Shown here: positions 48,438 through 56,956 of the stretch, piece by piece
Numbering within the stretch: position 1 is the stretch's first letter
Layout of the letters: each line of letters begins with the position of its first letter
Source of the DNA: Arthrobacter sp. PGP41
GTDB lineage: Bacteria; Actinomycetota; Actinomycetes; Actinomycetales; Micrococcaceae
Length of the DNA stretch: 64,000 nt
Assembly: GCF_002953935.1 (NCBI RefSeq)
Contig: NZ_CP026514.1
Location: forward strand, 3,038,001-3,102,000
Direction: 5' to 3'
Position numbers and translations under genes: made by a program
The notes under the pieces: generated by a model
What the model saw: only the letters and a program-made list of their open reading frames with translations
Database searches by the model: none
Told to the model about the DNA's origin: nothing

Positions 48438-49633
48438 GCCGCTTCGTCGCAATCACTGCAGTGCGCGACTTTGAAAGCCGAATTCGCCAAGCCATCACCG
48501 GCGCACTTCACGGTGAGTTGCAGACCCTGTCGCCGCACGTGCTCGCCGGTGGCCCTGACGACGTTTTCAAGCAGCTTAACGGTGCGCCACCAGAGGTTCT
48601 CATTCTCGGTCCGGGAGTCGCAGCCGATGACGCCCTCAAGCTGGCAACGGTCTTCGACCTGCAGTACCCGGAGGTCAGCCTCCTCCTGATCGCCGAGCCA
48701 AACCCTGAGTTGGTCTTACGTGCCATGCACGCTGGTATTCGAGACGTGGTGTCCTCGGAGATCGGCTCGAGTGACCTCCGAGTACTGCTGGAACGGGCAT
48801 GTCTGGCTTCGGCCAGCCGCCGGCGCGGCATGGCTCCTGCGGCCGAAGGACATCAGGATCGAGGAAGGGTTATTGCGGTCTTGTCGCCGAAGGGCGGGGT
48901 TGGCAAGACAACGGTAGCCACGAACTTGGCCATCGGCCTAAGCAAAGTCGCGCCCATGAGCGTGGTGCTCGTGGACCTGGACCTGCAATTCGGGGACGTT
49001 GCTTCAGGTCTTCTGCTTGATCCGGAGCATTCAATCACCGACGCAGTCAAAGGAGCAGCCTCCCAGGATTCAATGGTGTTGAAAGCCTTCCTTACCGTCC
49101 ATCCGGCAGGCATCTACGCGCTTTGCGGGCCGAAGACTCCAGCCGAATCTGATTTCATTACTGCCGAACACGTCACCCGGCTCATCAATCAACTGGCGAG
49201 TGAGTTCAAGTATGTGGTGGTGGATACCGCACCCGGACTGGGAGAGCATGTCCTGGCGACCCTCGAGCAGGCAACCGACGGGGTTTGGGTTTGCGGCATG
49301 GACGTCCCCAGTATTCGTGGACTGCATAAGTGCTTCGCGGTACTCCGGGAGCTCCAGCTGCTTCCCCAGGGCCGCCATACCGTCCTGAACTTCGCTGACC
49401 GGAAGAGCGGAATTTCAGTGCAGGACGTCGAAGCTACCATCGGTGTTCCCGTGGATACTGTCATACCGCGCTCAAGGACCCTTCCCTTCTCCACCAATCG
49501 AGGCATACCCATCCTCCAGAGCAACACCAGGGACTCGGCCTCCAAGGGCCTAAAAAAGCTCGTGGATCGCTTTGATCCTCAATGGCTAGCCTCAACACAG
49601 ACCAAGCTTCACCGACGGGTGGTTGTATCATGA
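48434..49633 (+). CDS. tadZ: TadZ/CpaE-type ATPase, Tad locus 1
   Basis: A 399-residue protein. An atypical receiver-like N-terminal domain (about 1-130) precedes a MinD/ParA-type ATPase with the deviant Walker A SPKGGVGKTTVATN (residues 151-164), LVDLDLQFGDVAS and KYVVVDTAPGLGEHV. TadZ proteins localise the Tad machine at the membrane. The receiver-like domain has no obvious phosphorylation pocket. ATG 48434 overlaps the cpaB stop; the 3' end overlaps cpaF. Confidence 0.9.
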   Translation: MSRFVAITAVRDFESRIRQAITGALHGELQTLSPHVLAGGPDDVFKQLNGAPPEVLILGPGVAADDALKLATVFDLQYPEVSLLLIAEPNPELVLRAMHAGIRDVVSSEIGSSDLRVLLERACLASASRRRGMAPAAEGHQDRGRVIAVLSPKGGVGKTTVATNLAIGLSKVAPMSVVLVDLDLQFGDVASGLLLDPEHSITDAVKGAASQDSMVLKAFLTVHPAGIYALCGPKTPAESDFITAEHVTRLINQLASEFKYVVVDTAPGLGEHVLATLEQATDGVWVCGMDVPSIRGLHKCFAVLRELQLLPQGRHTVLNFADRKSGISVQDVEATIGVPVDTVIPRSRTLPFSTNRGIPILQSNTRDSASKGLKKLVDRFDPQWLASTQTKLHRRVVVS

Positions 49634-51102
49634 AACTCTCAGACCGGCTTTCACGCTCCAGCGGCGGTTCACGTGAGCCAAACCAAAATCCGGCAACTGC
49701 GGAAACTGTGGCTGAGCCCCAGGGCCTAGGTCTGAATTCGCCCCCTCCAGCGCTCCCGACGCTCCTGTCCGCGCCGCCAGCAACCTCACAGGCTATGGCA
49801 GCAACCCCGGCTGTGGATGCTCTGGCAGGCCTTAAGCAAAGGGCCGCCCAGGCCCTCTTCGAACGGATGGGAACCCGGTTCGGCGACACCGCTTCTACAG
49901 AAGATGCCCTCCGGGCTTCGGCTGTCGAGGAATTGTCCACGGTCATCGACCAGGAACAGGTTCCGCTGTCACCTGAGGAACGCCGCAGACTCATCCGTGA
50001 AATTGCAGATGAGGTGATGGGCTACGGTCCGCTGCAGCGTCTCTTGGAAGACCCATCTGTCACGGAAATCATGGTAAACCGCTTTGACCAGATCTACATT
50101 GAGCGGCACGGACGCTTGACACTGACTGGCTCGCGGTTCAGCTCCGATGAACACCTTCGGACAGTAATCGAACGGATCGTGTCCAAGGTGGGCCGCCGGA
50201 TCGACGAGTCGTCACCCTTGGTGGATGCCCGGCTGGAGGACGGGTCCAGGGTCAACGCGATCATTCCGCCGCTCGCAGTCAATGGGCCATCCCTCACGAT
50301 CCGAAAATTCAGCCAGGTGCCCTTGACGGTGCAGAACCTGATCGACTGGGGGTCGCTGACCCCGGAAATGGCAGAACTGCTAAGCGCCTGCGTGCGGGCC
50401 CGGCTGAATATCATCGTTTCGGGTGGCACCGGAACCGGCAAGACAACACTGCTCAATGTCCTGTCCTCTTTCATTCCTCCGGACGACCGTATTGTCACGA
50501 TCGAAGACGCGGTGGAGTTGCAGCTCCAGCAGGAGCATGTTGTCCGCTTGGAAAGCCGCCCGCCAAACATTGAAGGCAAGGGTGCAGTGAACATCCGCGA
50601 GTTGGTCCGCAATTCCCTCCGCATGCGGCCAGACCGCATTATTGTCGGGGAAGTTCGAAGCGGCGAGTCCCTCGACATGTTGCAGGCCATGAATACGGGC
50701 CACGACGGCTCGTTGTCCACCGTGCACGCCAACTCACCAAGGGACGCCGTGGCCCGCCTTGAAACCTTGGTCCTTATGGCTGGCATGGACCTTCCGCTAA
50801 GGGCGATCCGCGAACAGGTCTCGTCTGCCGTCGACCTCATCATCCAGGTGACAAGGCTCCGGGACGGCAGCCGTCGCGTTACCCACGTGACTGAAGTGCA
50901 AGGGATGGAAGGCGACATTGTTACCCTGCAGGATGCTTTCCTCTTCGACTATTCCGCGGGCGTGGATGCGCAGGGTCGTTTTCTGGGGAAGCCGGTAGCC
51001 ACCGGTATTCGGCCCCGTTTCTTGGATCGATTCGCCGAACTGGGCATTTCCGTATCACCAGCAGTCTTTGGTGCGGGCGTGGCCCCGGTAGGAAGGCGGT
51101 AG
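49630..51102 (+). CDS. cpaF: CpaF/TadA-type secretion ATPase, Tad locus 1
   Basis: A 490-residue GspE-family motor ATPase that powers pilin polymerisation at the inner face of the membrane. A Pro/Ala-rich N-terminus of about 75 residues precedes the conserved core: MGYGPLQRLLEDPSVTEIMV, the Walker A VSGGTGTGKTTLLNVL near residue 265, IVTIEDAVELQLQQEHVVRL (Asp box), and GHDGSLSTVHANSPRDAVAR (His box). All motifs are intact. ATG 49630 overlaps the tadZ stop by 4 bp. Confidence 0.94.
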   Translation: MKLSDRLSRSSGGSREPNQNPATAETVAEPQGLGLNSPPPALPTLLSAPPATSQAMAATPAVDALAGLKQRAAQALFERMGTRFGDTASTEDALRASAVEELSTVIDQEQVPLSPEERRRLIREIADEVMGYGPLQRLLEDPSVTEIMVNRFDQIYIERHGRLTLTGSRFSSDEHLRTVIERIVSKVGRRIDESSPLVDARLEDGSRVNAIIPPLAVNGPSLTIRKFSQVPLTVQNLIDWGSLTPEMAELLSACVRARLNIIVSGGTGTGKTTLLNVLSSFIPPDDRIVTIEDAVELQLQQEHVVRLESRPPNIEGKGAVNIRELVRNSLRMRPDRIIVGEVRSGESLDMLQAMNTGHDGSLSTVHANSPRDAVARLETLVLMAGMDLPLRAIREQVSSAVDLIIQVTRLRDGSRRVTHVTEVQGMEGDIVTLQDAFLFDYSAGVDAQGRFLGKPVATGIRPRFLDRFAELGISVSPAVFGAGVAPVGRR

Positions 51103-51104
51103 CA

Positions 51105-52046
51105 GTGGACTCCCCCATGGTTTTCGTCCTTGCCGTGACGCTCTGTCTGTCCGCCATAGTGATAGTGGTTTTCGTCGTCTTTAAGCCACGGCTTGGATTC
51201 ATTCCGCTGGAACGAAGGCGGATCGGCGTCCAACAAGACAAATCGGCAGTTGCCCGTGTCTCGCAGACAGCCCTCGACGCGGTCGAGAATGTCATTGGCG
51301 AATCCGGTGGTCCTTATAACCGTGAAGTGCTTTACAACGCGGGCGTCAAAATGGCACCCGCAGACTTCACGGTCGGTGTAGCTCTTGCCTCGCTATTGAC
51401 GGCGGCGTTTGCGGCGCTGCTGACGCACCCCCTTCTGGGGCTCCTGGCGGGGGCAGCGACGCCCTTTCTTGCCAAGATTGTTCTCCTCATTCTCAGGGAC
51501 AGGCGGCGGGCCAAGTTTGAGGAACAGTTGACGGACACCATCCAGATGCTGATCGGTGGGCTAAGGGTTGGCCATAGCGTCCTTCGATCGGTTGAAGCTG
51601 CGGCCCAAGAGGCAGACGCGCCGACGTCAGAAGAACTCCTTCGCATTGTGAACGAGACCCGGATCGGCAAGGATGTCCGGCTGGCATTGGACGACGTGGC
51701 CACCCGGATGGACAGCGAGGACTTTCGCTGGATCTCCCAGGCCATCCAAATTAATCGTGAAGTCGGCGGCGATCTGGCGGAAGTACTCGAACAGGTTGCA
51801 GGGACCATACGTGAACGCAGTGAAATCAAGGGCCAGATCAGGTCCCTAAGCGCTGAAGGAAAGATGTCAGCCTATATCTTGATGGCAATGCCAGTGGGAG
51901 TTGCCTTCATCCTCGCCCTCATCAATCCCGGTTATCTCAACGTGTTCGTGGAAAAGCCGCTCGGGATGCTGATGCTGGCCAGCAGCATTGTCATGTTCAT
52001 AGTCGGCGGCGTCTGGATGAGCCGCATCGTGAAGATCAAGTTTTAG
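51105..52046 (+). CDS. tadB: Tad platform protein TadB (type II secretion F family), locus 1
   Basis: A 313-residue membrane protein. One N-terminal helix, a pair near residues 85-135 and a C-terminal pair near 250-310 flank a T2SS-F cytoplasmic domain containing LTDTIQMLIGGLRVGHSVLR and FRWISQAIQINREVGGDLAE. With TadC it forms the inner-membrane platform engaged by CpaF. GTG 51105 starts 2 bp after the cpaF stop, preceded by GGAAGGCGG. Confidence 0.91.
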   Translation: MDSPMVFVLAVTLCLSAIVIVVFVVFKPRLGFIPLERRRIGVQQDKSAVARVSQTALDAVENVIGESGGPYNREVLYNAGVKMAPADFTVGVALASLLTAAFAALLTHPLLGLLAGAATPFLAKIVLLILRDRRRAKFEEQLTDTIQMLIGGLRVGHSVLRSVEAAAQEADAPTSEELLRIVNETRIGKDVRLALDDVATRMDSEDFRWISQAIQINREVGGDLAEVLEQVAGTIRERSEIKGQIRSLSAEGKMSAYILMAMPVGVAFILALINPGYLNVFVEKPLGMLMLASSIVMFIVGGVWMSRIVKIKF

Positions 52047-52055
52047 GGGGACACG

Positions 52056-52934
52056 ATGACACCAATAGCGTGGCTCTACATCTCTCTTGTGGTAGTACCA
52101 GTCGCCTATCTCGTCTGGGCTCTGGTGACGACTGACCGCAAGGCCGCACTAGCTGTACAAACTAATCTGGCGCAAGGTTTCACACAGGAGGGCGGGGCTG
52201 TGATTCAACGCCCGCCGGCACTCCTAGACCTGTCAAAGCGGCTGACTCCGAAGGGTTATGAGGCAAAGCTGGACCGCTGGCTGTCACTCGCAGGTCGGCC
52301 GGCATCGCTGCCTTTGGACAGAATGATCATCGCAAAGCCGCTGCTCGCCCTGGCCGGCGCCATGCTAGGACTGCTGATGTACGCTGGCTCACCATCAGCA
52401 CAGATCATAGCTCTGGGCTTATTCTTGTCTGCTTTGCTCTATTTCCTTCCAGACCTGCTGGTCTACAACAAGGGCACCAAACGCCAACAAGAAATTGAGC
52501 TTGAACTGCCGAACACCCTGGACCAGTTGCTCATTTCTGTTGAGGCTGGACTTGGCTTCGAAGCTGCAATGAGCCGGGCGGGCGCTAACGGCGGCGGGGC
52601 CTTAGCACAGGAACTTATGCGCACGCTGCAAGACATTCAGGTAGGGCGTCCGCGGCAGGAGGCGTACGAGGCTATGGCTCAGCGCTCCTCAGTACAGGAC
52701 TTGCGGAGCTTCGTGCGGGCAGTGGTCCAGGCAGATAAGTACGGAATCGGCATCGCCAAGGTTCTACGGACACAGGCAAAGCAGGCCCGCGTCAAGCGTC
52801 GCCAAAGGGCTGAAGAAAAAGCAATGAAGTTGCCCGTGAAGGTGCTCTTCCCGCTCCTTCTGTGCATCTTCCCCGTGCTGTTTATCGTTCTCCTTGGGCC
52901 GGCTGCCCTAAAGATCGTGGAAGCCTTCACCTAA
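52056..52934 (+). CDS. tadC: Tad platform protein TadC (type II secretion F family), locus 1
   Basis: A 292-residue membrane protein with the same T2SS-F fold: ELELPNTLDQLLISVEAGLG and AVVQADKYGIGIAKVLRTQA in the cytoplasmic domain, and a C-terminal pair of helices (VKVLFPLLLCIFPVLFIVLL). It is the last gene of locus 1. The ATG is preceded by AGGGGGACACG. A strong terminator follows. Confidence 0.91.
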   Translation: MTPIAWLYISLVVVPVAYLVWALVTTDRKAALAVQTNLAQGFTQEGGAVIQRPPALLDLSKRLTPKGYEAKLDRWLSLAGRPASLPLDRMIIAKPLLALAGAMLGLLMYAGSPSAQIIALGLFLSALLYFLPDLLVYNKGTKRQQEIELELPNTLDQLLISVEAGLGFEAAMSRAGANGGGALAQELMRTLQDIQVGRPRQEAYEAMAQRSSVQDLRSFVRAVVQADKYGIGIAKVLRTQAKQARVKRRQRAEEKAMKLPVKVLFPLLLCIFPVLFIVLLGPAALKIVEAFT

Positions 52935-52970
52935 GTAACCCCACCGCGCCGTCGTGGCGCCCAAGAGACC

Positions 52971-53009
52971 GGACCCCCTCGGCACCCAGAACCGAGGGGG
53001 TCCGTTTTG
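52971..53009 (+). terminator. Rho-independent terminator of Tad locus 1
   Basis: Perfect 12-bp arms GGACCCCCTCGG (52971-52982) and CCGAGGGGGTCC (52992-53003) followed by GTTTTGCG, 36 bp after the tadC stop. It separates the two Tad loci transcriptionally. The remaining 190 bp before flp2 hold no gene and lack the GAGTAC repeats seen before flp1. Confidence 0.9.
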
Positions 53010-53203
53010 CGTTCGTACAGCAGTTGGATCCAGCCCATCCCCACTTCCCCTCAAGAAATGCTCTGCATAAGCGCAGGAAAAGCGCACTGTGAAAAGCCTT
53101 TGCGCAGGATGTCCCAAGATACGGCCAGAAGCCCCAAACCCGTTGCTAACTTCGTATTAGCGCTGGTACAGGGCCAGCCATCCGTCTCGCTCAGGAGTAC
53201 AGA

Positions 53204-53395
53204 ATGCTTTCTCTCATCGCCACCCTTCAGACCCTCGGCTTCAACCTCAAGAACCGCCTCAGCAACGAAAAGGGCGCAACCGCCGTCGAATACGGCATCA
53301 TGGTTGGCCTCATCGCCGTCGTCATCATCATCGCCGTCCAGCTGTTGGGCACGACGCTGGACGGAATGTTCGACAAGGTGAACGTCACCATCTAA
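53204..53395 (+). CDS. flp2: Flp-family type IVb pilin, Tad locus 2
   Basis: A 63-residue prepilin with leader ending KNRLSNEKG and mature start ATAVEYGIMVGLIAVVIIIA; Glu5 and Tyr6 are conserved. The tail after the helix (TTLDGMFDKVNVTI) differs from the locus 1 pilin, so the two fibres could have different surfaces. AGGAG lies 8 bp before the ATG. A stem-loop follows, as in locus 1. Confidence 0.94.
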   Translation: MLSLIATLQTLGFNLKNRLSNEKGATAVEYGIMVGLIAVVIIIAVQLLGTTLDGMFDKVNVTI

Positions 53396-53453
53396 GAACT
53401 CCCCGCTCCCATGGAGCAATCAGGATCTATATTGCGGAACACGCCCAAACTTG

Positions 53454-53486
53454 TTGTGCGGCGCAGCCGAAACCTGCGCCGCACAA
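53454..53486 (+). terminator. Stem-loop between flp2 and tadE2 (attenuator or partial terminator)
   Basis: Perfect 13-bp arms TTGTGCGGCGCAG (53454-53466) and CTGCGCCGCACAA (53474-53486), a 7-base loop, then TTTGCTTG. It starts 59 bp after the pilin stop and ends 60 bp before tadE2. Position and arm length mirror the locus 1 hairpin, although the sequence is unrelated. Confidence 0.8.
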
Positions 53487-53545
53487 TTTGCTTGCATCTC
53501 GAAAACGATGCGTGTCAAGAGTAGGTACGAGGAGGGACGCAGCCA

Positions 53546-53920
53546 ATGCCGGAGTCATCAGAACGCGGGGCAGCCGCTGTTGAATTCGCTATCCTCCTTC
53601 CAGTACTCCTGATGCTCGTCCTTGGAACCATCGAGTTTGGGCGCGCGTACAACGCCCAGATCACCCTCACCAATGCCGGTCGAGAAGGAGTGCGGGTCAT
53701 GGCGATTGCCAACGACCCGGTCGCTGCCAAGGCTGCAGCAGTGAAGGCTGCTGCAGCGGTCAGTACCTCAATTTCAGATTCGGACGTTACCCTGAGCCCC
53801 ACCGTGTGCACCACGGGCGCCCAGGTGACACTAACCATCAAGTACAACCTGTCCACTATCACGGGCATTGCAGGCCCATTTCCCATGACGGGCAAGGGGG
53901 TCATGCTATGCGGAGGATGA
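53546..53920 (+). CDS. tadE: TadE-like pseudopilin, Tad locus 2
   Basis: A 124-residue protein with a very short leader and prepilin-type site SERG-AAAVEFAILLPVLL, with Glu at mature position 5. A single helix and a compact outer domain follow (GRAYNAQITLTNAGREGVRV is the TadE segment). AGGAGGGACGCAGCC precedes the ATG. Its end overlaps tadG2 by 13 bp, exactly as in locus 1. Confidence 0.9.
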   Translation: MPESSERGAAAVEFAILLPVLLMLVLGTIEFGRAYNAQITLTNAGREGVRVMAIANDPVAAKAAAVKAAAAVSTSISDSDVTLSPTVCTTGAQVTLTIKYNLSTITGIAGPFPMTGKGVMLCGG

Positions 53921-54966
53921 CGCGCGACACCACAAACGAACGAGGGGCCATCAGCGTCATCGTGGCCATCCTCATGGTGGCCCTCCTCGGCTTCGTGGCA
54001 GTCGCCGTCGACATCGGAGTGATCTACTCAGAACGTGCGCAGCTGCAAAACGGCGCCGACGCCTCCGCAATCGCCATAGCGCAGAAATGCGCGAGGAACG
54101 CAAGCGATGTGAACTGTTCCACGACGTCGGCACTCGCCGGCGCCCTCGCCAACCACAACGCTTTGGACGGCTTGAGCAAGGTCCACACCATCGACCTCGA
54201 CAAGACCGCCAGGACGATATCCGTCGCCACCACGGCGAAGGAAACGGGCGGAGACGAGAACTCGGTATCACTTTTCTTTGCAGACATTCTCGGCATTCCT
54301 ACGAAAGAAGTCGGAGCGCGGGCATCAGCCGTATGGGGCAGTCCCAAGGCCGGCCGTACCGCCTTTCCCCTCGCATTCTCCATCTGTCAAGTCAAAGGTC
54401 ACGTGGATGGCTCGCTCCAACTGCTCCAGGACCACGGCAACAACGCCAACCCGGACTGCAACTATGGTCCGTCAGGCGCGGCGGTCTCGGGAGGGTTCGG
54501 CTGGCTTGCACCTGACGCCGGCAAGTGCGGCGGAAGTATAGATCTGGACCTCAGCGAGGGTGGCAGCGACACGGGCAACAACGCTCCCGGACACTGCGCT
54601 GCCGAGCTCTATCAGTGGGCTTCCGACATCTCGGCCGGCAAGGATGTCGTAGTCCTGCTGCCCGTGTTCGACGAGGTAACGGGAACAGGCTCCGGGGCTG
54701 TCTATGGCTTGGTGTCTTTCGCCGCCTTCAAAGTCACGGGTTGGAAGTTCAGCGGCGGCGACGGCAAAGGTCCCGATGACGACAGCCTTCCCTACACGTT
54801 CCGCAATCAAGTCTCGACCGTGACCGGCGTTACCAAGGCGACTGAATGCAAAGGCAGCTGCCGTGGAATAATCGGCAGCTTCGTGAAATACGTCTCGCTC
54901 GCCGACGGCTACACCTTGGGCCCAGTGGACGAATACGGGGCCACCATCGCTCGCCCCACCCTCTGA
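53908..54966 (+). CDS. tadG: TadG-like pilus assembly protein (Tad_N), locus 2
   Basis: A 352-residue paralogue of the locus 1 TadG. Tad_N segment ERGAISVIVAILMVALLGFV and VDIGVIYSERAQLQNGADAS are close matches. The outer domain keeps GGFGWL, a phenylalanine-rich FAAFKVTGWKFSG and the CKGSCRG motif. The middle is diverged, with no recognised enzymatic motif. I start it at ATG 53908, inside the end of tadE. Confidence 0.87.
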   Translation: MRRMTRDTTNERGAISVIVAILMVALLGFVAVAVDIGVIYSERAQLQNGADASAIAIAQKCARNASDVNCSTTSALAGALANHNALDGLSKVHTIDLDKTARTISVATTAKETGGDENSVSLFFADILGIPTKEVGARASAVWGSPKAGRTAFPLAFSICQVKGHVDGSLQLLQDHGNNANPDCNYGPSGAAVSGGFGWLAPDAGKCGGSIDLDLSEGGSDTGNNAPGHCAAELYQWASDISAGKDVVVLLPVFDEVTGTGSGAVYGLVSFAAFKVTGWKFSGGDGKGPDDDSLPYTFRNQVSTVTGVTKATECKGSCRGIIGSFVKYVSLADGYTLGPVDEYGATIARPTL

Positions 54967-55004
54967 TCGTTAGACGAAGAACCCACCTTATACAGGAGTT
55001 GAAA

Positions 55005-55763
55005 GTGAAGTCTCGCCTGCTCGCCGGAACGGCCGCGGTCGCCCTGGCGCTCGTGGGAGCCCTCCTCATCATTTTCTATGCGCAGGGCGCTGACCAGCGT
55101 GCCATAGCAACCACCCAACCAGTAGACGTCCTGGTGGTGAAGGCTGCAATCCCCGCGGGCACTCCCGTTAACGACATGGCTGCCGCCCTCGCCCTCGAAA
55201 AGGTTCCCGCCGCCGGGGTTTCAGACACCGCCTTGAGCACCCTGGACAACAAAGCCGGCACCGTTAGTGCGGTTGACCTCGTACCCGGGGAACAGCTCCT
55301 GGCCGAGCGGCTCGTCGCCCCGGCCGACGTCAAAGCCCAAGGCGCCGTCGAGGTGCCCGCAGGCCTTCAGGAAGTCTCCTTCGAGGTTGAACCCAAGCGG
55401 GTGGTGGGTGGTCGGATCAATGTGGGTGACCACGTCGGAATCGCGCTTAATTTCGAGGGCGGCGCTTACAAGGCCAAAGCCGAGGACGCAACGACGCAAC
55501 TCACACTGCGCAAAGTACTCGTGACCGCCGTCCAGCGGGCACCCGAACCTGCCAGCACGGAGAAGCCGGCCGAGGGTGAGGCCAATTCTCAAGACACCAC
55601 CCTCCCGCAGGGTTCCCTCATGATCACCGTCGCCGTCACCGATGTCGATGCCAGCAAGATCATCTTCACGTCAATCAACGGCACTCTCTGGCTCACCAAG
55701 GAACCCCTCGACGCCCAGGACAATGGCCCCCGGGTCGAACGCAAGGAAGTGGTCTACAAGTGA
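55005..55763 (+). CDS. cpaB: Pilus assembly protein CpaB/RcpC, locus 2
   Basis: A 252-residue protein with one N-terminal helix (LLAGTAAVALALVGALLIIF) and a SAF-like domain (VDVLVVKAAIPAGTPVNDM, VPGEQLLAERLV). GTG 55005 gives VKSRLL, the same start as in locus 1, with AGGAG upstream. An in-frame TTG lies only two codons before, but directly touches the ribosome binding site. The stop overlaps the tadZ GTG by 4 bp. Confidence 0.87.
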   Translation: MKSRLLAGTAAVALALVGALLIIFYAQGADQRAIATTQPVDVLVVKAAIPAGTPVNDMAAALALEKVPAAGVSDTALSTLDNKAGTVSAVDLVPGEQLLAERLVAPADVKAQGAVEVPAGLQEVSFEVEPKRVVGGRINVGDHVGIALNFEGGAYKAKAEDATTQLTLRKVLVTAVQRAPEPASTEKPAEGEANSQDTTLPQGSLMITVAVTDVDASKIIFTSINGTLWLTKEPLDAQDNGPRVERKEVVYK

Positions 55764-56956
55764 GCCGCTTCGTCCTGCTCTCCCCCAGTGGTGAGTTCGA
55801 CCAGAAACTCCGCGACGCCGTCGCACACGGCCTGCGTGGAACAGTTCAGACGATCGCGTCTGACGTCCTCCCTGCCGGGCCTCAGGAACTGTTCGCACTC
55901 CTGAATCAGGAACAGCCGGAGGTCCTCATTATCGGCCCGGACGTTCCCCCCGAGGAGGCCCTGCGCTTTGCCAAGGTCTTCGACGTCCAGGTTCCCGAGC
56001 TGAGCCTGGTGCTGGTCAGCGACGTGAGCCCTACCTTCGTGTTGGAAGCCATGCGCGCCGGTATCCGCGACGTCCTGAGCCCGCACGCAGACGCGGCAGA
56101 AATTCGCGTGCTGTTGGAACGTGCCTGCCAGTCCTTCGCCACGCGGCACCGAAACCATGACATGCCGCCGTCCGAAAACGCCGGCAAGGGCCTGGTTATT
56201 GGCGTCTTCTCCCCCAAGGGCGGCGTTGGCAAGACCACCCTCGCGACCAATATCGCCATAGGGCTGGGCAAGATTGCACCCATGAGCGTGGTCATCGTTG
56301 ACCTGGACCTGCAGTTCGGCGACGTGGCCTCGGGCCTGTACCTCAAACCGCAGCACACCGTTACCGATGCCGTTACTCCCGCCGCCAGCCAGGACTCCCT
56401 GGTGCTCAAGGCCTTCCTCACGGTGCACCCAGCGGGAATCTACGCCCTATGCGCCCCGGAGAACCCGGTGCACGCGGACCACATCACCGCGGAACAGGTG
56501 AGCCATCTGGTGGAGCAGCTGGCCCAGGAATTCCAGTACGTCGTCCTGGATACGGCGCCGGGTATGCAGGAGATCGGACTTGCCGCCATGGAACAGTGCA
56601 CGGACGCCGTCTGGGTCAGCGGTATGGACATCCCCAGCCTTCGCGGACTGCGTTCGGGACTCGAAGTGCTGCGCCAACTCGAGATCATGCCGGAGTCCCG
56701 TCACGTTGTGCTCAACATGGCCGACAGCAAGTCCGGCCTCAATGTTCAGGACGTTGAATCCACTATCGGTGCTCCCGTGGACGTCAGTATCCCCCGGTCC
56801 CGTGCGGTTGCTTTGTCCACGAACAGGGGTATCCCTGTCCTCCAGGAATCCAAAAAGGACCCTGCCGTGAAGAATCTCCGCCAACTTGTGGAGCGATTCA
56901 ACCCGGCATGGCGTACCCAGACCCAGCGTAAACTGCACCGAAGGGTGGTCATCTGA
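55760..56956 (+). CDS. tadZ: TadZ/CpaE-type ATPase, Tad locus 2
   Basis: A 398-residue paralogue of the locus 1 TadZ: receiver-like N-terminal domain, then a ParA/MinD ATPase with FSPKGGVGKTTLATN, VDLDLQFGDVASGLYL and YVVLDTAPGMQEIGLA. The strong similarity from residue 145 onward contrasts with the diverged N-terminus. GTG 55760 overlaps the cpaB stop; its own stop shares one base with the cpaF ATG. Confidence 0.9.
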   Translation: MSRFVLLSPSGEFDQKLRDAVAHGLRGTVQTIASDVLPAGPQELFALLNQEQPEVLIIGPDVPPEEALRFAKVFDVQVPELSLVLVSDVSPTFVLEAMRAGIRDVLSPHADAAEIRVLLERACQSFATRHRNHDMPPSENAGKGLVIGVFSPKGGVGKTTLATNIAIGLGKIAPMSVVIVDLDLQFGDVASGLYLKPQHTVTDAVTPAASQDSLVLKAFLTVHPAGIYALCAPENPVHADHITAEQVSHLVEQLAQEFQYVVLDTAPGMQEIGLAAMEQCTDAVWVSGMDIPSLRGLRSGLEVLRQLEIMPESRHVVLNMADSKSGLNVQDVESTIGAPVDVSIPRSRAVALSTNRGIPVLQESKKDPAVKNLRQLVERFNPAWRTQTQRKLHRRVVI